This document shows, in pieces, positions 17,831-53,869 of a stretch of 64,000 nucleotides of DNA. Source of the DNA: Paractinoplanes deccanensis (lineage in GTDB: Bacteria > Actinomycetota > Actinomycetes > Mycobacteriales > Micromonosporaceae); the NCBI RefSeq assembly GCF_016862115.1, contig NZ_BOMI01000063.1, forward strand, positions 90,508 through 154,507. Direction: 5' to 3'. The notes under the pieces were generated by a model. The model saw nothing but the letters and a program-made list of their open reading frames with translations, was not told the origin of the DNA and did no database searches. The position numbers and the translations under genes are program-made. Position 1 is the stretch's first letter. Every line of letters begins with the position of its first letter.

Positions 17831-18583
17831 TCAGGCCCGCAGGGTGGCGCCGCCGTCTACGTAGAGGTCGTGCATGGTGATGTGGCGGGCGCGCTCCGAC
17901 GCGAGGAACAGCACCGCGTCGGCGACGTCCGAGGGCTCCGCGAGGCGGCCCAGCGGGATCCCGGTGCGGAAGGACGCCGGGTCCCCGGCGATGACCGCGG
18001 CCGGGCCGTCCTCGGCCCAGAGCGACCGCTGCATCGGGGTGTCGGTCGAGCCGGGCGCCACCACGTTGCAGCGGATCCCGTACGGCGCCAGCTCGAGCCC
18101 CAGGCTCTTGGTGAAGGCGGTCGAGGCGGCCTTCGAGGCGGCGTACGCGGCCATGCCGGCCCGCGGGATGCCGGCGGCGTTGGACGAGACCGTGACGATG
18201 ACACCGGCCCGGCGCCGCGTCATCCGGCGCGCGACCGCCCGGCTGGTGCGGAAGACCCCGCCCGCGTTGACGTCGAACAGGGCCGCCCAGTCCGCGTCGG
18301 AGAAGTCCACGACCGCTCCGGTGCGCAGCACGCCGGCCACGTTGGCGAGCGCCGCGATCGGCCCGAGACCGAGCTCCACGGCCTCGACGACGCCCTCCAC
18401 TTCGGACGAGACCGAGACGTCCGCGACGTACGCGGTGATGCCGTCGTGCTCCTCGGCGAGCCGCTCGACGCCCTTGGGCTCCCGGTCGACCGCGGCCACC
18501 CGGGTGCCCGCCTCGGCGAAGGCCAGCGCGACGGCCCGGCCGATGCCCTGGCCGGCGCCGGTGACGAACGCGATTCCCTCCAT
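17831..18583 (-). CDS. dhbA: 2,3-dihydro-2,3-dihydroxybenzoate dehydrogenase
   Basis: A 250-residue classical short-chain dehydrogenase (EntA/DhbA) that aromatises the diene to 2,3-dihydroxybenzoate with NAD. It has the Rossmann motif TGAGQGIGR (residues 8-16), NVAG, the catalytic Ser in VTVSSNAAG and YAASK. The ATG at 18583 is preferred over ATG at 18589 because GGAGG sits six bases before the former and abuts the latter; the start follows the antiporter stop by two bases. Placement with isochorismate synthase, ligase and isochorismatase identifies the function. Confidence 0.93.
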   Translation of the reverse strand: MEGIAFVTGAGQGIGRAVALAFAEAGTRVAAVDREPKGVERLAEEHDGITAYVADVSVSSEVEGVVEAVELGLGPIAALANVAGVLRTGAVVDFSDADWAALFDVNAGGVFRTSRAVARRMTRRRAGVIVTVSSNAAGIPRAGMAAYAASKAASTAFTKSLGLELAPYGIRCNVVAPGSTDTPMQRSLWAEDGPAAVIAGDPASFRTGIPLGRLAEPSDVADAVLFLASERARHITMHDLYVDGGATLRA

Positions 18584-18585
18584 AG

Positions 18586-19920
18586 TCATCCTCCGTGTCC
18601 GGCGAAAGCGAGCGCGCGCTTCTCCTCGCGCTCGGTGATCCGCACCTTCGACATCGACCAGCGCAGGATCGGCGGTCCCATCACCGACGTGATGACGGCG
18701 ATGAGCACGACGACCGTGTACGTCGCGACGGAGAGCACGCCCAGCCGCAGGCCGGTCGCGGCCACGACGACCTCGACCACCCCGCGCGAGTTCATGCCGG
18801 CGCCGAGCGCGATGCCCTCCCAGTGCGACAGCCGGCTCGCCCGCGCGCCGAGGTAGGCGCCGGCGAACTTGCCGGCGACCGCCACCAGCAACAGCGCGAT
18901 GCCGGCGAGCAGCACCTCGGGGTCGGCCAGCGCGGTCAGATCCATCCGCAGGCCCGCGGTGGCCAGGAAGACCGGCGCCAGCACCGAGAGCACGATGGTG
19001 CGCAACGGCGTCAGGTCCCGCCAGATCGAGCGCCCGGGGCGGGGGTTGGGCCGCTCGGCGGCGCGCGCCTGCCCGATGAGGATGCCCGCGACGAAGGCGC
19101 CGAGGAGCGCCTCCAGGCCCATCGCGTGGGTGGCCGCGGCGCCGAGCAGGATCAGCACCACCGAGGCGGTGATCCGGGGGCCGCCGTCGCCCGCGCGCCC
19201 GGCCAGGTCGAGCACCCGGCGCACGAGCGGGCGGCCGACGGCGAAGGCGGCGGCCACGAAGCCGATCAGGTACACCACCGACAGCGTCACGGCGCCCGCG
19301 CGCACCCCCGTGGTGGCCGCGGCCGAGACCACCGACAGCAGCAACCAGCCCACGGCGTCGTCCACCATGCCGGCGGCCAGCGTCAGCTGGCCGATGTCGC
19401 GGTGCAGCAGGCCCATGTCGGCCAGCGTCTTGGCGATGACCGGGATCGCGGTCACGCACATCGCGACGCCGAGGAAGAGCGCGAAGGTGCCGCGGTCGGC
19501 CGTCTCGGTCAGCAGGGCGGCCGGCACCAGGAAGCCGGCCGCGATGCCGAGCGCCAGCGGCAGGAGCAGGCCCGCGAGGCTGACCTTCGCCCCGGTGACC
19601 CCGCGCCGGCGCAGCATCGCGACATCCAGCTGTACGCCGGTGACGCCGACCAGCAGCAGCACGCCGACCTGCCCGAGCGCGTCCACCAGGTGCAGCTGCC
19701 CCGCGTCCGCGGGAAGCACCCAGGCGAGGGCGCCGGGCGCGAGCGCGCCGAGCAGCGACGGCCCCAGCACGACGCCGGTGAGCAGCTCGCCGACGAGCGC
19801 CGGCAGGCCGAGCCGCACCGCGAGCCGGCCCAGGGCCAGCGCGACGAGCAGGAGCAGCGACACCTGGAGGAGGAACACCAGCAGGCTGTGCGGCGCCAGG
19901 CTCGGCAGTGGGCTACTCAT
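18586..19920 (-). CDS. Cation/proton antiporter (CPA2 family)
   Basis: A 444-residue membrane protein of the monovalent cation:proton antiporter-2 (KefB/NhaS3-like) family with about 12 hydrophobic segments, the stretch [17 protein letters not shown] near residue 42 and the acidic pair in [11 protein letters not shown] near 182, typical ion-binding residues. There is no C-terminal RCK/TrkA-N nucleotide domain. It overlaps the reductase gene by eight bases and the DHB dehydrogenase gene follows. Similar antiporters occur in actinomycete natural-product clusters such as glycopeptide antibiotic loci. Here it may energise export or balance pH; this is a guess from position. Confidence 0.9.
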   Translation of the reverse strand: MSSPLPSLAPHSLLVFLLQVSLLLLVALALGRLAVRLGLPALVGELLTGVVLGPSLLGALAPGALAWVLPADAGQLHLVDALGQVGVLLLVGVTGVQLDVAMLRRRGVTGAKVSLAGLLLPLALGIAAGFLVPAALLTETADRGTFALFLGVAMCVTAIPVIAKTLADMGLLHRDIGQLTLAAGMVDDAVGWLLLSVVSAAATTGVRAGAVTLSVVYLIGFVAAAFAVGRPLVRRVLDLAGRAGDGGPRITASVVLILLGAAATHAMGLEALLGAFVAGILIGQARAAERPNPRPGRSIWRDLTPLRTIVLSVLAPVFLATAGLRMDLTALADPEVLLAGIALLLVAVAGKFAGAYLGARASRLSHWEGIALGAGMNSRGVVEVVVAATGLRLGVLSVATYTVVVLIAVITSVMGPPILRWSMSKVRITEREEKRALAFAGHGG

Positions 19921-20704
19921 CGTCGTCCTCGTGGTGGTCCAGGTTCACCACGCCGCGCTTCCAGTAGCCGTCGATCTCCATCCACTTGCGGTTGAGGCCG
20001 CGGCCGCGCAGCTCGCGCCGGATCGGCTTGAGCCCGGTGGCCTCGCCGGCGATCCAGACGTAGCCGTCGCCGTCCGGCAGGACCTCCTTCTGGACGGCGG
20101 CCGCCAAGGACTCGCCGCGGTCGCGGAAGAGCCACGTGACCGCCCGATGCAGGGGCTGGCGCTCGCTTTCGGCGGCCACCTCGGCGAAGGCGATGACGGT
20201 GGCGTCCGCCGGCAGCTGCTCGAGCCAGGCGGCGAGCGCGGGCAGGGCCGTCTCGTCGGCGCCGAGCAGATACCAGTCGAAGGTGTAGGGGACCACGTTG
20301 GAACCGCGCGGCCCGAGGATCCCGACGCGCTGTCCGGGCTTCGCCCGCGCGGCCCAGGAGCCGCCGGGGCCGTGCTCGTGCAGCACGAAGTCGATGTCCA
20401 GCTCGCGCGCCTCCGGCCGCAGGTGGCGGATCGTGTAGTCGCGGTAGACGGGCAGCGGCGATCCGGGCGGCGGCGGCTCCAGGCCGTCCTCGCCGAGGGT
20501 CGGCATCACCGGCAGCTCGGCGCCCGGCTCCGGGAAGAAGACCTTCACGTGGTCGTCGGGCGCGCCGTACCGGAAGCCGTCGAGCTCCGCGCCGCCGAGG
20601 GTGATGCGGGCCATGCCCGGGGTGAGCCGCTCGACTCGGCGCACCTCCAGCAGCCGCGGGGTGAGGTCATGCCAGACGAGTTCGACCTCGCGGGCGGTGG
20701 TCAT
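19913..20704 (-). CDS. Siderophore-interacting protein (flavin-dependent ferric-siderophore reductase, ViuB/SIP family)
   Basis: A 263-residue cytoplasmic reductase of the SIP/ViuB family. It would reduce Fe(III) in imported ferric siderophore with NAD(P)H and FAD, releasing Fe(II). Features: flavin-binding RDYTIRHLRPEA near residue 88, phosphate loop WAARAKPGQRVGILGPRG near 116, and the C-terminal SIP tail with GRGLNRKWMEIDGYWKRGVVN near 232. ATG 20704 overlaps the hydrolase stop (ATGA). An acidic run (HHEDDDE) ends the protein. Its inclusion in the biosynthetic transcript ties it to iron release from the locus product. Confidence 0.93.
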   Translation of the reverse strand: MTTAREVELVWHDLTPRLLEVRRVERLTPGMARITLGGAELDGFRYGAPDDHVKVFFPEPGAELPVMPTLGEDGLEPPPPGSPLPVYRDYTIRHLRPEARELDIDFVLHEHGPGGSWAARAKPGQRVGILGPRGSNVVPYTFDWYLLGADETALPALAAWLEQLPADATVIAFAEVAAESERQPLHRAVTWLFRDRGESLAAAVQKEVLPDGDGYVWIAGEATGLKPIRRELRGRGLNRKWMEIDGYWKRGVVNLDHHEDDDE

Positions 20705-21507
20705 GCGGACTCCTCTGCGAAGAAGGCGAGCAGCTCGGCGTTGAGCCGCTCGGGTTGTTCCAGGTAGCCGTAGTGGCCGGCGTCGGCGATCTCGGCGTAC
20801 CGCGCACCGGGAATGGCGTCCGCGACCTCGCGGGCTCCCGCCGCGGGCGCGATGAGGTCGTCGGCGAAACCGACGACCAGACAGGGCTTCTCGATCTGGC
20901 CGTACGCCTTCAGCCGGTCCTCCTCGGCGCCCGCCTCCTGCCGGCTCGGCGTGCCGGCGGGCGCGGACAGCGGGATCTGGAAGACGTCGAGCCAGTCCTG
21001 CGCGTTCCGGTCGTCGGCGAGCGTGCGCGGCGACAGGTTGAACGCCGCCCGGACGACCGCCAGATACTCGTCCGGCAGATCGGCGCCGGCCTCCTTCAGA
21101 CGCCGCTCCCCCGCGGTCATCGCGGCCTGGAAGACGCCGCGCCGGCCGAACGTGGCCATCAGCACCGCCCGGTCGACCAGCTCGGGCCGTTCGAGGCACA
21201 GCTCGGCGGCGACCCGCGCGCCCATCGACGACCCGGCGACCCGGCACGGGCCCAGCCCCAGCCGCTCGATGAGGCCCGCCGCGTCGGCGACCAGGTCCGG
21301 CATGGTGACCACCTCGGGGGTGTCGCTGGGCGGCAGGCCGCGGGCGTCGTACGTGACGACCCGGTAGCCGGCGGCCACCAGCGCGGGCACCTGGTGCAGG
21401 TGCCAGGTGCGCCCGCGCGCGCCGTTGCCGGCGAGCAGCAGGACCCCGGGCCCGCTGCCGGACTCCTGGTAGTGCAGCCGGGCACCCCCGGCGTCGATGA
21501 CTGGCAA
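20701..21507 (-). CDS. Alpha/beta hydrolase
   Basis: A 268-residue alpha/beta hydrolase with a likely triad of Ser94 (GSSMG), Asp216 or Asp217 (FADDLIAP) and His245 (DAGHYGY). It is not a classical type II thioesterase by motif. It lies between the ABC exporter and the reductase genes in the siderophore transcript. Because the NRPSs have no terminal thioesterase, this enzyme may release or edit the assembly line in trans, or hydrolyse the ferric siderophore after uptake. Neither can be decided from sequence. Confidence 0.85.
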   Translation of the reverse strand: MPVIDAGGARLHYQESGSGPGVLLLAGNGARGRTWHLHQVPALVAAGYRVVTYDARGLPPSDTPEVVTMPDLVADAAGLIERLGLGPCRVAGSSMGARVAAELCLERPELVDRAVLMATFGRRGVFQAAMTAGERRLKEAGADLPDEYLAVVRAAFNLSPRTLADDRNAQDWLDVFQIPLSAPAGTPSRQEAGAEEDRLKAYGQIEKPCLVVGFADDLIAPAAGAREVADAIPGARYAEIADAGHYGYLEQPERLNAELLAFFAEESA

Positions 21508-21510
21508 CTC

Positions 21511-23217
21511 TCAGCCCTCCGGGGACGTGAGCCGCCCGGCGTGCAGGCGCACGACGCGGGGAAGACGGTCGATGGTGGACGGGCGGTGGGCGATGACCAG
21601 GACGGTGCGGTTGCGCCGCAGCCGGGCCAGGGCCTCCTCGATGCGGTGCGCGGTGGCCGGGTCGAGGTCGGCGGTGGCCTCGTCGAGGATCAGCACCTCG
21701 GGCTCGGTCATCGCGGCCCGCAGCAGGCCGACGAGCTGCCGCTCCCCGGCCGAGAACCGCTCACCGCGCCGGCCCAGCTCCGCGTCGAAGCCGCCCGGCA
21801 GCCCGGCGACCCAGCCGGTGAGCCCCAGCCGCTCGGCGGCCCGCGCGAACTCCTGCGGCCCGGGCCGCCCCGGCGTGAGCGCGAGGTTGTCGGCGAACGT
21901 CCCGGCGATCATGTGCACCTGCTGCGGGATGAGCACGAGCCGCCGCCGCACCTCGGCCGCGCCCAGCCCGGACAGGTCGGCCCCACCGAGCCGCACCGCG
22001 CCCGCATCGGGCAGGTAGAGCCCACAGAGCAGCTTGGCGAGCGTGGTCTTGCCGGACCCGGTCTCACCGACGATCCCGGCGTGCTCCCCGGCCGCGAAGT
22101 GCACGCTGACCCCGTGCAGAACGGGCTCACCGGGGCGGTAGCTGTAGGTCACGGCATCGGCGGACAGGCCGGTACCCGCGGTACCTCCACTCGTGCCCGA
22201 TTTTTCGGGATTTTGCGGGGCGTGGGGTGACGATGTCGCGTCGAGCAGGTCGAGCAGGCGGGCCAGGCCCACGCGTGACTCCAGCATCTCGCCCGCGACC
22301 AGCGTGAAGTCGTCGATCGAGCTGAACAGGTCGCGGCTCGCCAGGACGAACGTGACCACCACGCCGACCGTGACCACGCCCTCGTTCGCCAGGATGCCGC
22401 CGGCGACCAGCAGCGCCGCGCTCGTGAGGCCCTGCACGATCCACGTCGCGTCGATCCACGTGGCACCGCGCTGCGCCGCGCGCGCCGTCCGGAGGTAGCC
22501 GTCGGCGTCCTGCCGCAGGCGGTCGAGCCAGGTGCTGGTCGCGCCGTCGATCTGAAGCTGCTCGCGGGCCAGCAGGCTTTCCGAGAACGTCGCGGCGAGC
22601 GTCGCCTGCGCGGCGGCCTCGGCCGGATAGGCGGCCTGCGCGGCCCGCCGGAAGCGCCGGCTGATCCACCACATCGGCGGGCCGAAGACGAGCACCAGCA
22701 ACCCGAACAGCTGCCACGACGACGCGAGCAGCACGATCACGCTGAACAGCAGGTAGCCGCCGAGCGAGATCAGGTCGGGCAGCTGACTCCGGACGAAGGT
22801 GGCCAGCTCCGCGATCTCGACAGTGGCCCGCTGGAGCAGGTCGCCGCCGCGATGGGCCTCGAGGAAGCGCAGCGAGGTGGTGCCGAGCCGCTCCACCACG
22901 AGGTCGCGCAGGCTGTGCACCACCTTCTCGCCGACCCGGGTGAGCAGCAGCTCCGACCAGCGCAGCAGCACCGTGCGCACGACGACCAGCCCGAGCACGA
23001 CCCCGGCCGTGACGAGCAGGCCGGTGCGGTCGCCGTCCAGCAGCTCGTCGACCGCCCGGCCGATCATCACCGGTACGAGGGTGAGCGACAGCGTGGAGAG
23101 CAGGTTGACGGCGATGGCGGCGACCATCGCGCGCCGGTGCTCCCGCAGGTGCGGCCAGGCCCGGCGGAGCACGTGCCGCTGGTCGGGCTCCTCGGTCAGC
23201 AGGCGGACGTCAGCCAT
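21511..23217 (-). CDS. ABC exporter half-transporter with canonical ATP site (membrane domain plus ATPase)
   Basis: A 568-residue half-transporter: membrane domain about 1-320, ATP-binding domain about 345-568 with Walker A GETGSGKTT, signature FSAGERQ, Walker B VLILDEATADLD and H-loop IAHRPST. All catalytic residues are standard. It overlaps the next upstream half-transporter by eight bases, and the two should form a heterodimer (as IrtAB, YbtPQ or TM287/288). The catalytic asymmetry between the two subunits supports this. In this operon the dimer most likely exports the apo-siderophore, though IrtAB-type importers exist. Confidence 0.92.
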   Translation of the reverse strand: MADVRLLTEEPDQRHVLRRAWPHLREHRRAMVAAIAVNLLSTLSLTLVPVMIGRAVDELLDGDRTGLLVTAGVVLGLVVVRTVLLRWSELLLTRVGEKVVHSLRDLVVERLGTTSLRFLEAHRGGDLLQRATVEIAELATFVRSQLPDLISLGGYLLFSVIVLLASSWQLFGLLVLVFGPPMWWISRRFRRAAQAAYPAEAAAQATLAATFSESLLAREQLQIDGATSTWLDRLRQDADGYLRTARAAQRGATWIDATWIVQGLTSAALLVAGGILANEGVVTVGVVVTFVLASRDLFSSIDDFTLVAGEMLESRVGLARLLDLLDATSSPHAPQNPEKSGTSGGTAGTGLSADAVTYSYRPGEPVLHGVSVHFAAGEHAGIVGETGSGKTTLAKLLCGLYLPDAGAVRLGGADLSGLGAAEVRRRLVLIPQQVHMIAGTFADNLALTPGRPGPQEFARAAERLGLTGWVAGLPGGFDAELGRRGERFSAGERQLVGLLRAAMTEPEVLILDEATADLDPATAHRIEEALARLRRNRTVLVIAHRPSTIDRLPRVVRLHAGRLTSPEG

Positions 23218-24849
23218 GGGACACCAGCTCTCCGTCGTGCACGCCGAGGTCGATGACCCGGTCGGCGAGGTCCTTCACGGCCGTACGCGAGGTGGCGAAG
23301 ACGATGGTCACGCCGAGCTCGCGGAGGCCGTCGAGGATGCGCCGCTCGGTGCGCGCGTCGACGGCCGAGGTGACGTCGTCGAGCAGCAGCACCTTCGCGC
23401 CCCGCAGCAGGCCCCGCGCGAGGGCGAGGCGCTGGAGCTGGCCGCCCGAGACGGTGCTGCCGCGCTCGCCGACCACGGTCGCGAAGCCCTCCGGCAGCGA
23501 CTCGATGTGCTCGAGGATCCCGGCGACACGGCAGGCTTCGCGCAGCTGCTCGTCGGTGAGGTGGGCGCGGCCGAGGCGCAGGTTCTCGGCGATGGTGCCG
23601 GACAGCAGCAGCGGGCGCTGGCCGACGATCGTGATGGCGTCGCGCACGTCGCCGATCGCCGCGTCGCGCAGATCCGTTCCGCCGTACCGGATGACGCCCG
23701 TCGCCGGATCGGCGAGCCGGGCCAGCAGGCGCAACAGCGTCGTCTTGCCGGTGCCGACCGGCCCGACCACGGCGACGAACTCGCCTTCGCGCACGGCCAG
23801 ATCGGGCAGCCGCAACGGCTCCCGCCCGTCGAGCGCGACGGTGACGCCCTCAGCGGTCAGCAAACCACCGGCCGCCAGGCTGTCTGCTCCGCGTTCCGGC
23901 ATCTCCGGTGTGGCCGTCAGGACCGTTTCGATGCGGCCGGCGGCGGTCCACGCGTCGCCGAGCTGGCCGAAGCGGAACGTCAGCATCATCACCTGGCGGC
24001 CGAGCAGCGTCATCCAGCTGGCGAAGGAGACCAGGCCGCCGACCGAGAAGCTGCCGTCCAGCACCGCCAGGCCGCCGAAGGCCACGCCGATCGCGGTCGC
24101 CAGCCACGGCACGAACGGCGCGTTCGCAGCCCAGCCTGCGGCGATCCGAGCCAGCGCCAGGGTGCGGTCGCGGACCGTCGCACTGACCTCGTGGTGGCGC
24201 TCGATGAGCACCTGTTCGCCGCCGAGGCCGCGCACCGCCGTACTGGCCGAGAGAAGGTCCTCCACGGCGTCCGCGCGTGCGCCGTGCGCCGCCGAGAGAG
24301 CCGCGTTGGCGCCCTCGTAGCGCTTGGGATACCACAGGTTCACCGCGATCAGCAGCGGCACCGTGCTGAGGCCGACGATCGCCAGCATCGGGTCGAGGGT
24401 GGCCACCACGACGAGCACCGCGAGGAAGCCCAGCATGCCGCTCGCGAGCGAGGGCACCGTGGACAGCCAGATGGTGATCTGCTCGACGTCACGGGTGCCC
24501 CGGGTGACGAGGTCGCCGGCCGAGAACCTGTGCGCGGTCACGGCGTCCCAGCCGAGCACCCGTTCCGCCAGCCGCAGCAGCAGCCGGTTGCCTGTCCGTA
24601 CCCCCGCGAGCGTTGCCCACCACCGCATCGCGAACTCAGCGCCGGTCAGCGCCACCGAGACGAGCAGGGTGGCCGCGGCCCAGTAAAGCAGCGGCGAGCG
24701 GTCGCCCGGCGTGATGCCCTGGTCGAGGGCGCGGCCGAGGCACCAGGGCAGCAGGATCAGCCCGGCCTGGTAGCCGAGGCCGCCGATCCACGAGGCGGTC
24801 AGCCCCTTGGCGGAGTCGCGGACGGCCCAGCGCAGCAGCACGGCGGGGC

Positions 24850-24853
<4 letters not shown>
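23210..24853 (-). CDS. ABC exporter half-transporter with degenerate catalytic residues
   Basis: A 547-residue membrane/ATPase half-transporter. Membrane segments lie in residues 15-290, the ATPase in about 315-547: Walker [10 protein letters not shown], signature [14 protein letters not shown], Walker [13 protein letters not shown] where the catalytic Glu is Asp, and FATSRT where the H-loop His is Ser. Such substitutions mark the non-hydrolysing site of heterodimeric exporters. The start ATG overlaps the stop of the second NRPS (four bases). Pairs with the following gene. Substrate is presumed to be the locus siderophore. Confidence 0.92.
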
Positions 24854-51161
<26,308 letters not shown>

Positions 51162-51199
51162 GGGAGTGGCTCCTTGTGGTGCTGAGCGCAGGGCGGAGC

Positions 51200-51229
51200 C
51201 CGCCGCGCCGGTTCACGGTGGCGCGGCGG
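51200..51229 (-). promoter_or_regulatory. G+C-rich hairpin in the mRNA between mbtH and NRPS 1
   Basis: Perfect ten-base arms (51200-51209 and 51220-51229, CCGCCGCGCC and its complement) enclose ten bases in the 88-base gap before the first NRPS gene. There is no T run after it, so it is more likely an attenuator or mRNA-processing/stability element than a full terminator. Confidence 0.5.
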
Positions 51230-51249
51230 TCCCCTTGTCGTGGAGTCGG

Positions 51250-51462
51250 TCAGGCGTCCATGCGGTCGACGAGGCTCTTCGGGCGCAGATCGGTCCAGTT
51301 CTTCTCGACGTAGTCGAGGCAGGCGGCCCGGCTGTCCTCGCCGAAGACGACACGCCAGCCGGCCGGCACCTCGGCGAAGACCGGCCACAGCGAATGCTGG
51401 TTCTCGTCGTTGACCAGCACGAGGTAGCGGCCGTCCTCGTCCTCGAACGGGTTCGTCGTCAC
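51250..51462 (-). CDS. mbtH: MbtH-family NRPS chaperone
   Basis: A 70-residue MbtH-like protein that binds adenylation domains and is needed for their folding or activity. It shows the whole signature: [10 protein letters not shown] (near residues 18-27), PAGW (34-37) and WTDLRPKSL near the C-terminus. The GTG start overlaps the halogenase stop (GTGA) with GAGGAGG upstream; longer open frames upstream are shadows of the halogenase gene. It precedes the two NRPS genes it should serve. Confidence 0.97.
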   Translation of the reverse strand: MTTNPFEDEDGRYLVLVNDENQHSLWPVFAEVPAGWRVVFGEDSRAACLDYVEKNWTDLRPKSLVDRMDA

Positions 51463-52955
51463 TTGACCTCCTCCGTCCACGCCAGACCGTCGGGGCTGGG
51501 CACGAGGCCGCCCTCCAGCAGCGGGGCCTCGAACGCGTCCTCGCCGCGCACACCCCGTACCTGAATGTTGTTCATCTCGGTCATCACCTCGCGCACCACC
51601 GGGGTGCCGAAGAGGTGGTGCATGCGCTCGCCCGACTCGGTCTGCATGCTGCCGGTGCGCTCGACCGCGTCGGCCAGCCCGGCCGACGACTTCTGGAACT
51701 CCTCGACGAGCGCGTCGGCGTTGGTGAACGCCTGCTCGCCCGAGTGCACGCCGCCGACGAGCGACACGAAGGCCTCGAGGTCGGTCGCGCCGAAGTTGGT
51801 GACCTTGCGAGCCTTCCAGAAGTACGAGTCCTCGTTGCTCTGCATGTCGTAGAACGCCGACAGGAACTCGTAGAAGACCCGGAACTCGCGCCGGTAGCGG
51901 CCCTCGAACTCGGCGAAGGCACGGTCCTCGCCGAGGTCGCCGGCGAGGACGCTGTTGATGGACCGGGCGGCGAGCAGTCCGGCGTACGTCGAGAGGTGCA
52001 CCCCGGTCGAGAAGACCGGGTCGATGAAGCACGCGGCGTCGCCGACCAGCACCATGCCGGGCCGGTGGAACGAGCTGTTGGTGTACGAGTAGTCCTTGCG
52101 GGTGCGGATCTCGCCGTACGTCCCCTCGGTGACGCGGGTGGCGTCCGAGAGGAAGCCCTTGACGATCTCGCAGCGGTCGATGAAGCCGCGCAGCGCCCTC
52201 TCCTGGTCGCCCTGGAGCTTGGCGGCGTGCTCGCGCGAGATGACCGCGCCGACGCTGGTGAGCGTGTCGGAGAGCGGGATGTACCAGATCCAGCCCTCGT
52301 CGAACGCGGCGCAGAGGATGTTGCCCGAGTCGGGGGCGGGCAGCCGCTTGCCGCCCTCGAAGTAGCCGAAGATGGCGATGTTCTTGAAGAAGTCCGAGTA
52401 GATCCGCTCGCCGCGCACGTTCTGGTGGATGCGGCTGCGGTTGCCGGAGGCGTCCACCACGAAGGTCGCGCGGACCTCGCGCGGGGTGCCGTCCGGGCCG
52501 GTGTAGCGCACCCCGCGCACCCGCTCGTCGTCGCCGATGACCTCGGTGACCGCGCTCTCCTCGCGCACGTCGACGCCCTTGGCGGCGGCGTTGCGCAGCA
52601 GGATCTCGTCGAACTTCATCCGCTCGACCTGGTACGCGTACGAGGTGGGGCCGGTGAGCTCCGGCGCGACGGCGAACAGGAAGTTCCACGGCACGGGGTT
52701 GGTGCCCCAGCGGAAGCTGCCGCCGCGCTTGACGGTGAAGGCGGCCTTCTCGAGCTCCTCGGTGACGCCGAGCAGCCGGCCGATGCCGTGCACCGTGGAC
52801 GGCAGCAGCGACTCGCCGATCTGGTAGCGCGGGAACTTCTCCTTCTCGAGCAGCACGACGCTGTGGCCGCGCATGGCGAGCAGGGTCGAGACTGTGGACC
52901 CACCGGGCCCGCCGCCGACCACGACGACGTCGACGTTCTCCACAACCGGGCTCAT
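51459..52955 (-). CDS. FAD-dependent halogenase acting on a carrier-bound aromatic ring (BhaA/VhaA-like)
   Basis: A 498-residue flavin-dependent halogenase. It has the FAD motif GGGPGGS (residues 14-20), [12 protein letters not shown] (41-52), Lys76 in [11 protein letters not shown] as candidate chloramine lysine, the diagnostic GWIWYIP (221-227) in place of monooxygenase motifs, and [20 protein letters not shown] further on. The whole chain strongly resembles the chlorinases of balhimycin/vancomycin clusters, which act on carrier-tethered phenols; this comparison is from memory. FADH2 from a separate reductase is needed and none is encoded here. It overlaps the free aryl carrier gene by four bases (ATGA), so the likely substrate is carrier-bound DHB, giving a chloro-catechol. 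Chlorination rather than bromination is assumed. Confidence 0.93.
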   Translation of the reverse strand: MSPVVENVDVVVVGGGPGGSTVSTLLAMRGHSVVLLEKEKFPRYQIGESLLPSTVHGIGRLLGVTEELEKAAFTVKRGGSFRWGTNPVPWNFLFAVAPELTGPTSYAYQVERMKFDEILLRNAAAKGVDVREESAVTEVIGDDERVRGVRYTGPDGTPREVRATFVVDASGNRSRIHQNVRGERIYSDFFKNIAIFGYFEGGKRLPAPDSGNILCAAFDEGWIWYIPLSDTLTSVGAVISREHAAKLQGDQERALRGFIDRCEIVKGFLSDATRVTEGTYGEIRTRKDYSYTNSSFHRPGMVLVGDAACFIDPVFSTGVHLSTYAGLLAARSINSVLAGDLGEDRAFAEFEGRYRREFRVFYEFLSAFYDMQSNEDSYFWKARKVTNFGATDLEAFVSLVGGVHSGEQAFTNADALVEEFQKSSAGLADAVERTGSMQTESGERMHHLFGTPVVREVMTEMNNIQVRGVRGEDAFEAPLLEGGLVPSPDGLAWTEEVK

Positions 52956-53185
52956 CGCTGCGCCTCCACGAGGGTGTACCAGGCCTTGACGGTCGGCTCC
53001 TGTGCCAAATCGAGATATCCGGCGGAGAAGCCGGCCTCACGCCACCGGGTCGCGAGGCTCATGAGACGGATCGAGTCGAGGCCGCGGTCGATGAGGTTGT
53101 CGTCGTCGGCGAAACTGCCGGGCTCCTCGTCGAGCACCTCGGCGACGTCGCTACGCAGACGTTCCAGGCTCAGGGATGCGGTCAT
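52952..53185 (-). CDS. Free-standing aryl carrier protein for DHB
   Basis: A 77-residue carrier protein with phosphopantetheine Ser38 in DRGLDSIRL. It resembles the EntB/DhbB carrier domain ([19 protein letters not shown], then [14 protein letters not shown]), not a peptidyl carrier. It should accept DHB from the ligase and present it to the halogenase and to C1 of NRPS 1. It is the first gene of the big leftward transcript; GAAGGAAG precedes the ATG, and an iron box lies 44 bases upstream. The carrier is normally fused to the isochorismatase; here they are about 38 kb apart. Confidence 0.93.
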   Translation of the reverse strand: MTASLSLERLRSDVAEVLDEEPGSFADDDNLIDRGLDSIRLMSLATRWREAGFSAGYLDLAQEPTVKAWYTLVEAQR

Positions 53186-53228
53186 CTGTGCGCTTCCTTC
53201 GGTCGGCTTGGTCGGCCGGTCGGCTTTG

Positions 53229-53247
53229 TTAGGTAAGGCTTACCTGA
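53229..53247. promoter_or_regulatory. Iron box at the head of the biosynthetic operon
   Basis: TTAGGTAAGGCTTACCTGA matches the iron-box consensus TTAGGTTAGGCTAACCTAA at 16 of 19 positions. An overlapping palindrome with arms ACCTGA (53242-53247) and TCAGGT (53253-53258) extends it and may hold a second repressor dimer. It is the only candidate promoter region for the 42-kb leftward gene run. Confidence 0.8.
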
Positions 53248-53269
53248 TCATTTCAGGTGAGTAAAGGAC

Positions 53270-53869
53270 TCATCCGGCGCTATTTGCTGATAAGTCGTAA
53301 ACGTGCAGCGCAGCGCGCTTGTGTCCAAGATCTCGAATCCCCAGCAACTGAAAATCCGCCCCCAGGAACATGCGGCGCGCCATCTCGTGCCGCTCGTCGG
53401 GATCGGCGAGCACCCGCCGGCAGCGCGGGTCGGCGAGCGCCAGCCCCTCGGCGAGCGCCCGCACCATGGCCCGGCCGAGCCCGCGCCCGGTCCGCGACTT
53501 GTCCCCGATGGCCAGATGGATCCCGAGGTCGTACGCGTCCGCGTCGTACTGTTGCCCGACCACGTCACGCGGTGTCCGGTAGACCTCGACGTACGCGAGC
53601 GGCTCCCCCTCGTACGAGATGAGGTAGGGCCTGGAGAAGTCGCCCTTGAGCTGCTCGGCGATGGCGTCGGCCCACCGCTGAGGCGGCCACGCCTGCTCCC
53701 AGAACCGCTCGACGTGCGGCTCGTTCATCCAGGCGCTGACCAGCTCGGGATCCGGGCCGTCGGGCGCGAGCGGGCGCGCGGACCAGGGCGGCGCCAGCAC
53801 GGGCGCCGGGGGCGGTCCCGCCGCGACCACGGCCGCGGCGAGACCGGCCGTCACCTCACGGGCGGACAC
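53270..53869 (-). CDS. GNAT acyltransferase for hydroxyornithine (IucB/AlcB/MbtK-like)
   Basis: A 199-residue GNAT protein of the siderophore acyltransferase group. Characteristic stretches are HVERFWEQAWPPQRW near residue 52, RPYLISYEGEPLAYVEVYR near 80, DLGIHLAIGDKSRTGRGLGRAM near 113 and a C-terminal DPDERH. Members transfer an acetyl (or longer acyl) group to the N-hydroxy amine of ornithine or lysine, forming the hydroxamate. The GTG start directly follows the stop of the binding lipoprotein gene (TGAGTG). It complements the monooxygenase at 13087-14421; N5-acetyl-N5-hydroxyornithine is the simplest product. No formyltransferase gene is present, which argues against formyl-hydroxyornithine made within the locus. 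Confidence 0.87.
   Translation of the reverse strand: MSAREVTAGLAAAVVAAGPPPAPVLAPPWSARPLAPDGPDPELVSAWMNEPHVERFWEQAWPPQRWADAIAEQLKGDFSRPYLISYEGEPLAYVEVYRTPRDVVGQQYDADAYDLGIHLAIGDKSRTGRGLGRAMVRALAEGLALADPRCRRVLADPDERHEMARRMFLGADFQLLGIRDLGHKRAALHVYDLSANSAG

Noticed and set aside
20701..21507. Type II thioesterase of the NRPS
   Set aside because: The nucleophile motif and surrounding sequence are those of a general alpha/beta hydrolase; a thioesterase role is kept only as a possibility.
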